Shown piece by piece: positions 35,640-45,786 of a DNA stretch of 64,000 nt; within the stretch, counting starts at the first letter, position 1; every line of letters starts with the position of its first letter. The translations under genes and the position numbers were made by a program. The stretch is from UBA7455 sp026713185 (GTDB lineage Bacteria; Pseudomonadota; Gammaproteobacteria; Pseudomonadales; Azotimanducaceae), in contig OY762456.1 of the NCBI GenBank assembly GCA_963665785.1, forward strand, positions 2,790,001 through 2,854,000, read 5' to 3'. The notes under the pieces were generated by a model. The model ran no database searches. It was not told the origin of the DNA and saw only the letters and a list, made by a program, of their open reading frames with translations.

Positions 35640-36335
35640 GTGTCACCAATTTTATCACCCCAGGATGTATTGAAACAGGCGTATGAATCTCACGATCATG
35701 TCACCCTGTCTTTCAGTGGCGCCGAGGATGTTGTGCTGATCGATATGGCCTGTAACATCTCTGAGGATGTGCAGGTTTTCTGTCTTGATACCGGTAGATT
35801 ACATCCGGAAACCTATCGTTTCATCGAAGAGGTTCGAGAGCACTACGGGATCGACATTGATTTACTGCATCCTGACGCCGATTCACTCACGTCTTTAGTC
35901 AAACAAAAAGGACTGTTCAGTTTCTATCGGGACGGGCATCAGGAATGTTGCAGTATCAGAAAAATCGAACCGCTTAAAAAGTATCTGGAGAACCATGATG
36001 CCTGGATTACCGGCCAGAGGCAGGATCAAAGCCCGACCCGCGCCGAATTGCCCCAATACCAGATCGATACGGCATTCTCTGACGAGCGTCGCGATCTGAT
36101 GAAATACAATCCTCTCTCGTACTGGAGTTCGGCACAGGTCTGGCATTACATCCGGGGCAATGATGTTCCGTACAATAAACTTCATGATCAAGGATACATG
36201 AGTATTGGCTGTGAGCCCTGTACCCGTGCCACAGGACCCAATGAACATGAAAGAGCCGGACGATGGTGGTGGGAAGAGGAAACTCAAAGAGAGTGTGGAC
36301 TGCATATTATCAATCTTGATACGAGCGACCAGTGA
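35640..36335 (+). CDS. cysH: phosphoadenylyl/adenylyl-sulfate reductase (assimilatory)
   Basis: 231 residues. Reduces APS (or PAPS) to sulfite in sulfate assimilation. PP-loop-like LSFSGAEDVVLIDMA, FCLDTGRLHPETY, and R-x-D-Q-S motif GQRQDQSPTRAELP. Two cysteine pairs, CC in HQECCSIRKIEPL and CEPC in SIGCEPCTRA, are those that bind a [4Fe-4S] cluster, so it probably prefers APS. The catalytic cysteine is in the C-terminal RECGLH. Start GTG. The stop overlaps the next gene's GTG. CysB and siroheme synthase elsewhere in the window belong to the same pathway. Confidence 0.94.
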   Translation: MSPILSPQDVLKQAYESHDHVTLSFSGAEDVVLIDMACNISEDVQVFCLDTGRLHPETYRFIEEVREHYGIDIDLLHPDADSLTSLVKQKGLFSFYRDGHQECCSIRKIEPLKKYLENHDAWITGQRQDQSPTRAELPQYQIDTAFSDERRDLMKYNPLSYWSSAQVWHYIRGNDVPYNKLHDQGYMSIGCEPCTRATGPNEHERAGRWWWEEETQRECGLHIINLDTSDQ

Positions 36336-36664
36336 AGATCACTTTCGTGAAAAAGATACTTGCCTCAGGTGAGCCTTGCCCCAAGTGCTCTGATGTTGAA
36401 CAACGGCTGATCAAGACGAAAAAACTGGCTCAAATCGATGAAATTGTCATTGCAGACGAACGCGACCCCGAATCAACAGGTATGATTCTGGCAAAGCAAC
36501 TGAAAGTTCAGCGAGCCCCTTTCTTTGTAGTTGAAGATAACGGCGAACAAAAGGTCTATACGGTTTATTTCAAATTTGCCAGAGAAGTGCTGGGTAAACA
36601 GACCAGTGGGGCAGATCAGGCCAGAGAAATCCTGAATGACAATCCGGACCTGGATTATATTTGA
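36332..36664 (+). CDS. thioredoxin/glutaredoxin-fold small protein with CPKC motif
   Basis: 110 residues. A thioredoxin-like N-terminal beta strand (KITFVKKILASGEPCPKC) with a CxxC at about residues 16-19, then an alpha/beta pattern with the cis-Pro-like turn VQRAPFFVVEDNGEQ. This fits a small glutaredoxin-like protein. It starts (GTG) inside the end of cysH with a 4-bp overlap, so it is translationally coupled and may supply electrons to the reductase; that role is inference. Confidence 0.75.
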   Translation: MKITFVKKILASGEPCPKCSDVEQRLIKTKKLAQIDEIVIADERDPESTGMILAKQLKVQRAPFFVVEDNGEQKVYTVYFKFAREVLGKQTSGADQAREILNDNPDLDYI

Positions 36665-36720
36665 ATCTGTATATCAATTCCTGAGACCTGCCCTAAAAAA
36701 AGGCCCGAACCCGGTACTCT

Positions 36721-37695
36721 TTAACGCACCGGCAAATTGACATCTGCAAACAGTGCACCCAGTTCCTCTCGCGATTCTGATCCAAAGGCTTCATCTACCA
36801 GCGACCTGTTAAGATGAGGCGCGAAAAGTTCAATGAATTCATACATGTAGCCGCGCAGAAATGTTCCTCTCCGACAACCGATCATGGCTATACTGGGTTC
36901 GAACAGATGGCTGGCGTCCAGGGCAACCAGTTGATTATCCTGCACCTTGTCATAGGCCATCTGCGCGATGATTCCAATGCCAAGACCTGACCTGACATAA
37001 GTTTTGATGACATCCGCATCGGTTGCAGTAAAAACCACTTTCGGCTCAAGACCCTCACGAGTAAACGCTTCATCCAGCTTGGAGCGCCCGGTGAATCCAA
37101 AAACATATGTGACGATAGGAAACCTGGCGACATCCTGAAGCGTTAATTTTCTCACTTCAGTCAAAGGATGCTCCCTTGGTACTACAATACACCGGTTCCA
37201 GTTATAGCAGGGTAACATCACCAGACCGTCGAACAATTCCAGGCCTTCGGTAGCAATCGCAAAATCCACTTCACTATCGGCAGCCAGTTGCGCAATCTGG
37301 ACGGGACTGCCCTGATGCATGTGAAGGGAGACATCCGGATAACGACCAATAAATTCGCTGATTACTGATGGTAATGCATATCTGGCTTGAGTATGGGTCG
37401 TGGCAATTGACAGACTGCCAATCTTTTCATTGCTGAAATCCAGGGCAGCCTGTTTGATACTCTCAACCCTGTGCAGTATCTCACCCGCACGTTCGATAAT
37501 GATCTTACCTGCGGGTGTGACCTCTGCCAGATGTTTGCCATTACGAATGAAAATCTCCACTCCCAGTTCATCTTCCAGTAACCTGATCTGTTTGCTGATA
37601 CCGGGCTGTGAGATAAACAAACTCCGTCCTGCGGAAGACACATTGAGATTATGTTGAACAACTTCCCAGATATATCGCAGTTGTTGCAGTTTCAT
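36721..37695 (-). CDS. cysB: LysR-type regulator CysB
   Basis: 324 residues, identical in length to E. coli CysB. N-terminal winged helix-turn-helix MKLQQLRYIWEVVQHNLNVS with SAGRSLFISQPGISKQI as recognition region, C-terminal periplasmic-binding-like domain for N-acetylserine (SIATTHTQARYALPSVI). Activates sulfate assimilation genes such as cysH, which lies just to its left and is convergent. Start at ATG 37695, as in the family. Confidence 0.94.
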   Translation of the reverse strand: MKLQQLRYIWEVVQHNLNVSSAGRSLFISQPGISKQIRLLEDELGVEIFIRNGKHLAEVTPAGKIIIERAGEILHRVESIKQAALDFSNEKIGSLSIATTHTQARYALPSVISEFIGRYPDVSLHMHQGSPVQIAQLAADSEVDFAIATEGLELFDGLVMLPCYNWNRCIVVPREHPLTEVRKLTLQDVARFPIVTYVFGFTGRSKLDEAFTREGLEPKVVFTATDADVIKTYVRSGLGIGIIAQMAYDKVQDNQLVALDASHLFEPSIAMIGCRRGTFLRGYMYEFIELFAPHLNRSLVDEAFGSESREELGALFADVNLPVR

Positions 37696-37769
37696 CAGAT
37701 CTCCCAAGACACGATTCCATAAGATTAATATAATGAACCGATATTACAATAACATTTAATATTCCTTTG

Positions 37770-40700
37770 ATGAATACTCAACCATTTCATCCCCTCGTTC
37801 AAAGCTGGTTCAACGATCGCTATGACGTCCCGACCGAGGTACAACAGGCTTCATGGCCGAGAATCGCCAGTGGAGAGCACCTGCTGATTACTGCCCCTAC
37901 AGGAAGTGGAAAAACCCTGACCGCCTTTCTCTGGTCCATTAATCGCTTTCTTACCGGGGACCTGGATACCGGTTCAACCCGAATCCTCTATATCAGCCCG
38001 CTTAAGGCACTGAACAACGACATCCAACGCAACCTGTTTACTCCGCTGGAAGAACTCAAGTCACGATTTGAAGAACAGCACCTGGACTTTCCCGATATTC
38101 GAGTACAAACACGAAGTGGCGATACAGGCAGCGACGAACGAAGGCGAATGCTGCGCCATCCACCGGAAATACTGATTACCACACCGGAAAGCCTGAATCT
38201 CCTGCTGTCTTCCGCCGGGGGGCTGTCTCTGCTGCATAACATCGACACGGTCATACTGGATGAGATTCATGGCGTGGTCAGTAACAAACGCGGAGTTTAC
38301 CTGATGTCTGCCGTTGAACGGCTGGTTCCCCTTTCCGGAGAGTTTCAGCGCATCGCCCTGTCGGCAACAGTCAGACCCCTTAAAACCGTTGCTGACTTTA
38401 TTGGCGGGTTCGTGCGACAGGGCAATATCTATTCCCCCAGAACAGTCGGCATCATCCAGACCGCCAGTAAAAAAGTCTACGACATCAAGGTCCGCTACCC
38501 GGAGGAGGCAGCCTCGAGAGGAATCGACAACAAAGTATGGGATTCACTGATCCCGGATTTTGTTGAACACATCAACAGAAATCAATCAACCTTACTTTTC
38601 GTTAACAGCCGCGCCCTGTGCGAAAAGATCACCCACAAAATCAATCAATTTGCACAGCAGACACTGGCCTATGCACACCATGGTTCACTGTCCAGGGATA
38701 TCCGGACAGATGTTGAAAAACGGCTCAAGGAAGGATCACTGGCTGCGATCGTCGCCACCAGTACCCTGGAAATGGGTATCGACATCGGCGCCCTGGACGA
38801 AGTCATCCTGATTCAATCCCCGGATTCCATCTCCTCATCAGTGCAACGTATCGGTAGAGCCGGACATGATGTGGGCGCCATCAGCCGTTGTACTATATAT
38901 CCAACTCACCCACAGGATTTTGTTGAAGCGGCGGTATTGAGCCGTGCAGTGCTGGAAGCGGATATAGAACCGATCAGGACAATAGAATGTCCCCTGGACG
39001 TTTTGGCGCAAGTCATCATTTCCTTCACCGGCACATCGTCCTGGGATATTGACGAACTGTTCCTGGAATTACGACGTTCCACCCCCTATCAACCGATGAC
39101 GCGAAAGCAATTTGATCTGGTGCTTGACATGCTCATCGGTCGATACGCGGACAACCACATCCGTGAATTACGCCCTCGGGTCAGGATCGACCGGCTGGAG
39201 AATCGAATCGATGCCAGGAAAGGGGCCCTGCTGAAACTGTACCTGTCCGGCGGTGTCATCCCTGACAGGGGTTATTTTCAACTCAGGCATGAAGACAGTA
39301 ATGCCCGAATTGGTGAATTGGACGAGGAATTCGTTTGGGAAGCTCACACAGGCAAGGTTTTTTCCTTTGGCGCCCAGCACTGGCAGGTCAGAAAAATTAC
39401 GCACAACGATGTTATTGTAGGTCCTGCCAAACCGACTACCGTCTCACCACCGTTCTGGAAAGCTGAGCCCCTGTCCCGAAACTTCCACTATGCAGACAAA
39501 ATCGCGGTATTTCTGGAACATGCCAATGGACAACTCGACGGTGACGGGTTCCTGGAAGAGTTGGTGCGGGAACACAAACTTGAATCCAACGTTGCAGACG
39601 AAGTCAATTCCTGGCTGAAACGTCAGCAAGAGCACACACGATCAGACCTGCCACATCGGCATCATCTATTGGTAGAGAAAGTCAATTCTGCACCGGGTGG
39701 CGCTTCCGGGCATCAGATGATCCTGCATACTCTGTGGGGCGCCAGGGTCAACCGACCGCTTGCTCTTGCCCTGGAAGCCGCCTGGCAACAGACTTTCGGT
39801 GAACAACCGGAAGTGTTTGTAAGCAATGAATCGCTGGTCATCCAGCTACCCCATGATCTGTCTGCCACGGAATTATTACAGTTGGCGCCATCGGATAAAA
39901 TTGAACAATTGTTACACCATAGACTGGAGGGCTCCGGCTACTTTGGCGCACGTTTCCGGGAGAACGCGGGCAGGTCCCTGTTGTTATCAAAATCCAGATT
40001 CAATGAGCGCAAGCCGTTATGGATGAGTCGCTTGCAATCCCAAAAGCTACTGGACGCCGTATTGAAGTTTGAGGACTTCCCCATCCTCCTTGAAACCTGG
40101 AGGACCTGTCTGCAGGATGAATTTGATCTGGACAATCTTCGTCAGGTACTGCAGGAAGTAGAAACCGGAACCATCGAAGTCAGTGAGGTCAATACCAATA
40201 CCCCGAGCCCTTTTGCCCAATCCGTTGCCTGGGGTCAAATCAACACCTATATGTATATGGATGATCAGCCCAAATCGTCCAGAACATCGAATCTGTCTGC
40301 TGATTTGATGTCAGAAGTTGTCTATTCACCGGCATTACGTCCCGGCCTGCCACTGCCCCTGATTGAAGAATTCGAACTGAGACAACATCGAATCAAGGAA
40401 GGATATGCACCGGAATCCGTTGACGAAGCGATCGAATGGGTCAAGGAAAGATCGGTGATACCACTCGATGAATGGGTATCCTTTGTTGATTTTGATGTAG
40501 CCAGGATCCCCGGGCTGACCTTTCTCACATCCGGACCGACACAATTGATTGTTGCAAAGGAAGATGAAGACCGGATGGGAAATTCACTCCTGGAGGACAA
40601 TGACGAGAAACTCGGAACACTGATATCCAACTGGATGCAGTATTACGGTCCGTTATCGGAAGAGCAGATCAAAACCAAACTCGGTATCAGCGGTTTACAA

Positions 40701-42062
40701 CTGACTTCACTCCTCCAGACTCTTGTAGATGAAGGAACTCTTGTTTCCGGTAATCTGATTGCAGGGTCAAACGAGATTTTCTGGTGTGATTCAGCCAACT
40801 ACGAGTTTCTGTTAAGACTGTTGCGTAATCAGCACCGTCTCTCTTTTGAGCCCCGGGAAATCAACGAACTGATCCCCTTCCTGTATCACTGGCAAACACG
40901 GCAATCAAACAAGGATGAAATCGACCGGCTGTTTGATGTCATGACCCAGTTACGTGGTTTTGCCTGTGCACCGGAACTCTGGGAAGCAGAAATACTGCCT
41001 GCGCGATTGCCCGGATACCAGGCTCGCTCTCTTGATATTCTGTTCCAGGAAGGAGACCTGATCTGGCTGGGAACCAATTTCAAACAGACGACGTTTTGTT
41101 TCTCAGAAGATATTGAGTTGATATTGAATCAATCTCCGCCAGCGTCTGCAGTTTTTCCGCAGGGTAGTGCCGGCCGATATGACTTCGGCAGCCTGCTGGA
41201 CACAACAGGCCTTACAGCAGACAAACTCAGTGAACAGCTTTGGGACGATGTATGGCAGACGAGCATCAGTAATGACGCCATAAGTGCACTCCGTAAAGGT
41301 ATTGAACAGAATTTCATGGTACCCGCGGCAGCAGACCTTGCTGCACATGGACAGCGCAGGATACGCCGTGGCGGATTCAACCAATGGCGGAATTCCATTC
41401 CGTTTGCAGGTAACTGGTTCAAAATTCCATATACCACCGAAGATCCGGACGCGCTGGAACAAGATGAAATATCCAGAGAACGTGTGCGGCTGTTACTCGA
41501 CCGTTATGGCATTCTTTTCCGTGAACTGGTAGCCCGGGAACTGGAAGTTTTCCGCTGGTCTTCGATTTTTCGCTCCCTGAGATTGATGGAATTGTCCGGG
41601 GAGGTTTTTTCGGGGTACTTCTTCAAGGGAATCGGCGGACCACAGTTCATTTCTCCCGTCGCCCTCAGAATTCTGCAGCGTATGCACACAGATGATCTGG
41701 TAATCTGGCTGAATGCAGTTGACCCTGTTGCTCCTTGTGGAATGGGTATTGAAGGGCTTGGCAAACTGCCGCGAAGAATTCCATCCAACTATCTCGTATA
41801 CCACGGTACCCGTCTTGTTCTGCAGGTGGAGCGTCAGGGAAAGTCACTTGATTTCAGGGCGCCACCGGATGACCCTGATATATCCCGGTATCTTGAGGTT
41901 CTGAGGCACCTGGCATATCGATCATCTGCACCCGGGAGGAAACTGGATATTCATACCATCAACGGCGAACCGGCTGTTAACAGTCCTTATCTGAATGCTC
42001 TGGAAGATGCCTTTGATCTGGTGCGTGATTACAAGTCAGTTTATGTACAACGTCAGATTTAA
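37770..42062 (+). CDS. lhr: large ATP-dependent helicase Lhr
   Basis: 1430 residues, superfamily 2 helicase of the long Lhr type. Q-motif region WFNDRYDVPTEVQQASWPRI, Walker A APTGSGKTLTAFLW, motif II VILDEIH, motif III ALSATVRP, motif V TSTLEMGIDIGALDEVI and motif VI SSVQRIGRAGH. An Lhr core with winged-helix follows (to about residue 850) and then the long C-terminal extension found in bacterial Lhr-HR proteins. Acts in DNA repair, 3'-5' translocation with RNA:DNA preference. Starts with ATG 37770 (a TTG lies one codon earlier). Divergent from cysB. Confidence 0.93.
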   Translation: MNTQPFHPLVQSWFNDRYDVPTEVQQASWPRIASGEHLLITAPTGSGKTLTAFLWSINRFLTGDLDTGSTRILYISPLKALNNDIQRNLFTPLEELKSRFEEQHLDFPDIRVQTRSGDTGSDERRRMLRHPPEILITTPESLNLLLSSAGGLSLLHNIDTVILDEIHGVVSNKRGVYLMSAVERLVPLSGEFQRIALSATVRPLKTVADFIGGFVRQGNIYSPRTVGIIQTASKKVYDIKVRYPEEAASRGIDNKVWDSLIPDFVEHINRNQSTLLFVNSRALCEKITHKINQFAQQTLAYAHHGSLSRDIRTDVEKRLKEGSLAAIVATSTLEMGIDIGALDEVILIQSPDSISSSVQRIGRAGHDVGAISRCTIYPTHPQDFVEAAVLSRAVLEADIEPIRTIECPLDVLAQVIISFTGTSSWDIDELFLELRRSTPYQPMTRKQFDLVLDMLIGRYADNHIRELRPRVRIDRLENRIDARKGALLKLYLSGGVIPDRGYFQLRHEDSNARIGELDEEFVWEAHTGKVFSFGAQHWQVRKITHNDVIVGPAKPTTVSPPFWKAEPLSRNFHYADKIAVFLEHANGQLDGDGFLEELVREHKLESNVADEVNSWLKRQQEHTRSDLPHRHHLLVEKVNSAPGGASGHQMILHTLWGARVNRPLALALEAAWQQTFGEQPEVFVSNESLVIQLPHDLSATELLQLAPSDKIEQLLHHRLEGSGYFGARFRENAGRSLLLSKSRFNERKPLWMSRLQSQKLLDAVLKFEDFPILLETWRTCLQDEFDLDNLRQVLQEVETGTIEVSEVNTNTPSPFAQSVAWGQINTYMYMDDQPKSSRTSNLSADLMSEVVYSPALRPGLPLPLIEEFELRQHRIKEGYAPESVDEAIEWVKERSVIPLDEWVSFVDFDVARIPGLTFLTSGPTQLIVAKEDEDRMGNSLLEDNDEKLGTLISNWMQYYGPLSEEQIKTKLGISGLQLTSLLQTLVDEGTLVSGNLIAGSNEIFWCDSANYEFLLRLLRNQHRLSFEPREINELIPFLYHWQTRQSNKDEIDRLFDVMTQLRGFACAPELWEAEILPARLPGYQARSLDILFQEGDLIWLGTNFKQTTFCFSEDIELILNQSPPASAVFPQGSAGRYDFGSLLDTTGLTADKLSEQLWDDVWQTSISNDAISALRKGIEQNFMVPAAADLAAHGQRRIRRGGFNQWRNSIPFAGNWFKIPYTTEDPDALEQDEISRERVRLLLDRYGILFRELVARELEVFRWSSIFRSLRLMELSGEVFSGYFFKGIGGPQFISPVALRILQRMHTDDLVIWLNAVDPVAPCGMGIEGLGKLPRRIPSNYLVYHGTRLVLQVERQGKSLDFRAPPDDPDISRYLEVLRHLAYRSSAPGRKLDIHTINGEPAVNSPYLNALEDAFDLVRDYKSVYVQRQI

Positions 42063-42139
42063 TCATTCAATCAATCCCTGTACCCGAAAGATGATTCTGC
42101 TAAGCTTGTTCCCCCACATTCACCAGATCCACTTTCTCT

Positions 42140-43072
42140 ATGGCTAAAGAACAACGATTCAGTTCGGCTATGGCAACCAATATTCCATTCAACTTCAAGT
42201 TTGATTATGAATACGGCAAGGCAGAACAACTTACCCCCTTGATACGGCGGATATTGGCGAAAAACCCAAGCGGATTCACCTTTCGCGGAACAGGTACCTA
42301 TGTCGTTGGCAAGGGTAATGTAGCCGTTATCGACCCCGGCCCACTGCTCACGGATCATATTGAAGCGTTAAAGCAATCCCTGGCTGGTGAGACGGTTACC
42401 CATATCCTGATTACTCACACTCACATGGATCACTCTCCTGCCGCAGAGCCCCTCAAGGGTCACTGGCAGGCTCCTACGTATGGTTACGGCCCCCATGGCG
42501 CCGGCAAACTGGAAGAAGGTATTCAGGTGGAAGAAGGCGGAGACATGAACTTTCAACCCGATGTGACGATTAAGGATGGTGACATGATTGAGGGTGAAGG
42601 ATGGACGATCGAATGCGTCTATACACCGGGCCATACTTCCAATCATATGTGTTATGCGCTGCGGGAAGAGAACGCCCTGTTTACTGGTGATCATGTCATG
42701 GGCTGGTCCACCAGCGTCATATCTCCACCGGATGGCGATATGACCCGGTACATGAAGAGTCTGGAACTCCTGTTGACCCGTCCCGAGGAGATATACTGGC
42801 CAACACACGGGACCTGCATCCGGGATGTAAACAACTATGTACGGTCATTTATCGATCACAGACTCGAACGTGAAAAACAGATTCTGAACTGCCTTGAACA
42901 GGGTTTGACCGATATCACCAAAATGGTACCGGTCATGTATACCGACACTGACAAGGAACTCTATGGAGCTGCAGCAAGATCGGTACTGTCGGCTATGGTT
43001 CGCATGGTCGATATGGGTCAGGTGATCTGTGAAGGTGAACCTGCCATGGGAGCGACTTTTCGATTAAGTTAA
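42140..43072 (+). CDS. metallo-beta-lactamase-fold hydrolase (LACTB2-like)
   Basis: 310 residues. Zinc ligands are visible as HTHMDHSPAAE (HxHxDH, about residues 94-99), CVYTPGHTSNHMCY (His), ALFTGDHVMGW (Asp) and PTHGTC (His). The C-terminal winged-helix-like tail (LTDITKMVPVMYTDTDKELYGAAARSV) is typical of the LACTB2/glyoxalase-II-like subgroup. Substrate unknown. Adjacent to an acyl-CoA dehydrogenase, but the two converge and their stops are 4 bp apart. Start may be ATG 42140 or 42170. Confidence 0.85.
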   Translation: MAKEQRFSSAMATNIPFNFKFDYEYGKAEQLTPLIRRILAKNPSGFTFRGTGTYVVGKGNVAVIDPGPLLTDHIEALKQSLAGETVTHILITHTHMDHSPAAEPLKGHWQAPTYGYGPHGAGKLEEGIQVEEGGDMNFQPDVTIKDGDMIEGEGWTIECVYTPGHTSNHMCYALREENALFTGDHVMGWSTSVISPPDGDMTRYMKSLELLLTRPEEIYWPTHGTCIRDVNNYVRSFIDHRLEREKQILNCLEQGLTDITKMVPVMYTDTDKELYGAAARSVLSAMVRMVDMGQVICEGEPAMGATFRLS

Positions 43073-43075
43073 CGC

Positions 43076-44212
43076 TTACCGTAATCCCAGACCACGAGCA
43101 ATCACACCCCGCAGTATTTCCCTCGTTCCACCACGAAGCGTGAAGGATGGAGCGTTCAGAATGCACTGATTGAGTGTATTCATCAGTCTTGCTGAAGGTA
43201 CTTCCGGCAGATGCAACCGCAACAATTCCGGCGCCAGCCGTTCAAACGTATTACCCAGATCTTTAACCAGCGCGGCCTCGGTGTTGGGTAGCCTGCCCTC
43301 CTCCAGCATACCGGCAACGGAAACGGACATCCGCCGCAATGTCACCAGATGTGCAATCAGCCTGCCCAAAACGATTTCCTGATCATCTGTAGTTGAATTC
43401 CCGATGTCCCGAATGAACTCAACAAGTACACGAAAAGTACTGAGGAATCTCTCGGGGCCGCTTCTCTCATAACCCAGTTCACTCATGACCTGATCCCATC
43501 CATTGCCGGGTTCGCCAACGACACAATCATCTGAGATGAATACATCGTCAAGGAAAACCTGATTGAAATCCGCATCACTACTCAGATTTTCAATACCTTT
43601 GACAGTCACATTGGCATCGTTGAGATCCACGATAAACTGACTCATCCCCTCATGACGATTTTCTGAAACCGGCGCCGTTCTCACCAGAGTGACCATGAAA
43701 TGGTTCATATGGGCGCCACTGGTCCAGATTTTGCTCCCGTTCAATAACCATCCACCATCAACCCGACGGGCACTGGTACGGATTGATGCCAGGTCAGACC
43801 CGCTGTCCGGTTCACTCATGCCAATGGAGAAAAAGCATTCGCCACGAATAATCGACGGCAGAAAACGCTGCCGTTGTGCTTCTGTACCAAACTTGAGCAG
43901 CAAAGGTCCGGACTGACGATCTGCAATCCAGTGTGCACCCACAGGCGCCCCGGCTGCCAGAAGTTCTTCTGTAACGACATAACGCTCAAGGAAGGAACGT
44001 TCTGCACCGCCATAGACAGCGGGCCAGGTCATACCAATCCAGCCTCTTTTACCAAGTTCCCGGCTGAATTCCACTGAATCACCGGCGCCGAAATCCGAAT
44101 TCGGTAACAGATTCCGGGGCATTTCCTCACTCAGAAATTCTCTGACCTCTTGCCGAAGCACAGCGGCATTTTCCGGTAGTTGAATGGGTTCGAATTCAAG
44201 ACCCTGAAACAT
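43076..44212 (-). CDS. acyl-CoA dehydrogenase
   Basis: 378 residues. FAD-dependent dehydrogenase fold: N-terminal helical domain (LRQEVREFLSEEMP, WIGMTWPAVYGGAERS), the ACAD signature CFFSIGMSEPDSGSDLASIRT, the GGWLLNGSKIWTSGAH beta segment and the C-terminal helical domain with ERSGPERFLSTF. The final segment FTLRGGTREILRGVIARGLGLR is typical of the large CaiA/FadE group. Substrate not assignable; likely fatty or branched acyl-CoA. Cotranscribed with, or following, the formate dehydrogenase gene 20 bp upstream. Confidence 0.9.
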   Translation of the reverse strand: MFQGLEFEPIQLPENAAVLRQEVREFLSEEMPRNLLPNSDFGAGDSVEFSRELGKRGWIGMTWPAVYGGAERSFLERYVVTEELLAAGAPVGAHWIADRQSGPLLLKFGTEAQRQRFLPSIIRGECFFSIGMSEPDSGSDLASIRTSARRVDGGWLLNGSKIWTSGAHMNHFMVTLVRTAPVSENRHEGMSQFIVDLNDANVTVKGIENLSSDADFNQVFLDDVFISDDCVVGEPGNGWDQVMSELGYERSGPERFLSTFRVLVEFIRDIGNSTTDDQEIVLGRLIAHLVTLRRMSVSVAGMLEEGRLPNTEAALVKDLGNTFERLAPELLRLHLPEVPSARLMNTLNQCILNAPSFTLRGGTREILRGVIARGLGLR

Positions 44213-44232
44213 TCTGGACTTATCTCATTCTG

Positions 44233-45447
44233 TCAGGACGTAAACTTTGCCGCTTCCTCCGAACCACCTGTAGAATCCCCTTCGCTGTACGAATGAGCGC
44301 CTGTACCGGCCAGAGCACCTCCCTGCACTATCAGGTATTCATCCCTGACAGGCCTTCCATCCAACCAGCATTCCAGAATCTCACGGACCCCAGCCGCATA
44401 ACGGGCCTGTGCAGAAAGAGAGGTTCCGGATGTATGAGGTGTCATGGCGTGATAGGGCATGGTTCGCCATGGATGATCATTAGGCGCTGGCTGAGGAAAC
44501 CAGACATCTCCCGCATAACCTGCCAGCTGGCCGCTTTCAAGAGCCCTGACGATGGCTTCCCTGTCACAGATTTTGCCACGGGCAGTGTTGACGATATAGG
44601 ACCCACGCTTCATCTTGCTGAGCAGCGAGTCATTGAACATATTTTCTGTCTCGGGATGTAAAGGGCAATGGATACTGACCACATCACACACACTGACCAG
44701 CGACTCAACAGACTCATGGAACGTCAAACCCAACTCCTGCTCCACATCCGGGGAAAGACGATGTCTGTCAGTGTAGTGAAGCGTGACGTCAAAGGGCTTC
44801 ATCCGTTTCAGTAAAGCCAGACCGATCCTTCCCGCCGCCACTACCCCAACATCCATTCCCTCAATGTCGTAGGATCTGGAAATGGCGTCGGCAATGTTCC
44901 AGCCGCCCTTCACTACCAGGTCATACTGAGGTATGTAGTCCCTGACCAGTGCCAGTATCTGCATAACCGAGTGTTCAGCGACGCTGACGCTGTTGCACCA
45001 GGTCACTTCACAGACGGTAATATTTCTGTCCATGGCTGCCTGGAGGTCAACATGATCAGACCCTATGCCGGCAGTAATGGCCAACTTGAGATTGGGCGCC
45101 TTCTCAATACGCTCTGCGGTGAGATATCCGGGCCAGAATGGTTGGGAAATGACCACATCGGCATCAGCCAGTTCCTTTTCGAAAACAGAATCTGGTCCAT
45201 CCTTGTCCGCTGTCACCACAAACTGATGCCCCCGGTCGATCAGGAAACGTTCCAGGCCAAGCCCACCTGAAACCGACCCCAACAGATGACCGGGATTGAA
45301 ATCGATAGAAGCCGGAGTAGGCAGGGTCTGACCGTCCGGATACTGGGTAAGAGTGGGTATACTGTCACGGGCATAGTGCGATGGCATCCCTGTCGAAGGA
45401 TCGGCATATAGCACACAAAGCACTTTTTGAGCATCAAGGGAATTCAC
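44233..45447 (-). CDS. fdh: NAD-dependent formate dehydrogenase
   Basis: 404 residues. D-2-hydroxyacid dehydrogenase superfamily; oxidises formate to CO2 with NAD+, no metal needed. Very close to the Pseudomonas sp. 101 enzyme: VLCVLYADPSTG, TADKDGPDSVFEKELADADVV, LAITAGIGSDHVDLQ, AAGRIGLALL cofactor loop, YTDRHRL (NAD-specific Asp), NTARGK (substrate Arg), DVWFPQPAPNDHPWR and the catalytic His in TPHTSGTS. Starts at ATG 45447 with AGGAGG about 8 nt upstream. It borders the CRISPR island and seems to mark its left boundary. Confidence 0.97.
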   Translation of the reverse strand: MNSLDAQKVLCVLYADPSTGMPSHYARDSIPTLTQYPDGQTLPTPASIDFNPGHLLGSVSGGLGLERFLIDRGHQFVVTADKDGPDSVFEKELADADVVISQPFWPGYLTAERIEKAPNLKLAITAGIGSDHVDLQAAMDRNITVCEVTWCNSVSVAEHSVMQILALVRDYIPQYDLVVKGGWNIADAISRSYDIEGMDVGVVAAGRIGLALLKRMKPFDVTLHYTDRHRLSPDVEQELGLTFHESVESLVSVCDVVSIHCPLHPETENMFNDSLLSKMKRGSYIVNTARGKICDREAIVRALESGQLAGYAGDVWFPQPAPNDHPWRTMPYHAMTPHTSGTSLSAQARYAAGVREILECWLDGRPVRDEYLIVQGGALAGTGAHSYSEGDSTGGSEEAAKFTS

Positions 45448-45749
45448 ATTTACCTCCTGGGATTAGTCCCGCACATTATATCTATCGAATCAGTCCAGTC
45501 TACCAGACGAGCAGCGGGTGGGTTGATCCCGGGATTACAAACATGCTTAACCTTCTTCGGGAGAGACCTTGAGTGCTACTGGTGTAGGACAAGCGTTCTT
45601 TACTGCGGCCTTAAGATCCCGGGGCGCCCTTTAATCCACCCCCCGGCGCCTATCGTCTTCAGCCTGTGCCGCAGATGTATGTTATCAAGTAACATCACCT
45701 GAAAGACTGCATAAGCTGTCGCATGCTTTTGCATAAATACCTCGAGGGT

Positions 45750-45768
45750 TTGGGGGTGGAACCCCCAA
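45750..45768 (+). promoter_or_regulatory. perfect hairpin directly before an SD and mini-ORF
   Basis: TTGGGGG/CCCCCAA arms of 7 bp around a TGGAA loop. It is followed after 5 nt by AAGGAG and then by an 8-codon ORF. No U-tract, so it is not a classical terminator; it could shield or stabilise the mRNA 5' end. A further ATGTTA/TAACAT inverted repeat lies at 45679-45695. The rest of 45448-45749 shows no gene. Confidence 0.55.
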
Positions 45769-45786
45769 GAGAAAAGGAGTCATTTT

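Noticed and set aside
45516..45527. Target of the pseudo-spacer seed (GGGTGGGTTGAT, 10 of 12)
   Set aside because: No suitable PAM next to it and a match of this size is not rare; kept only as a remark.
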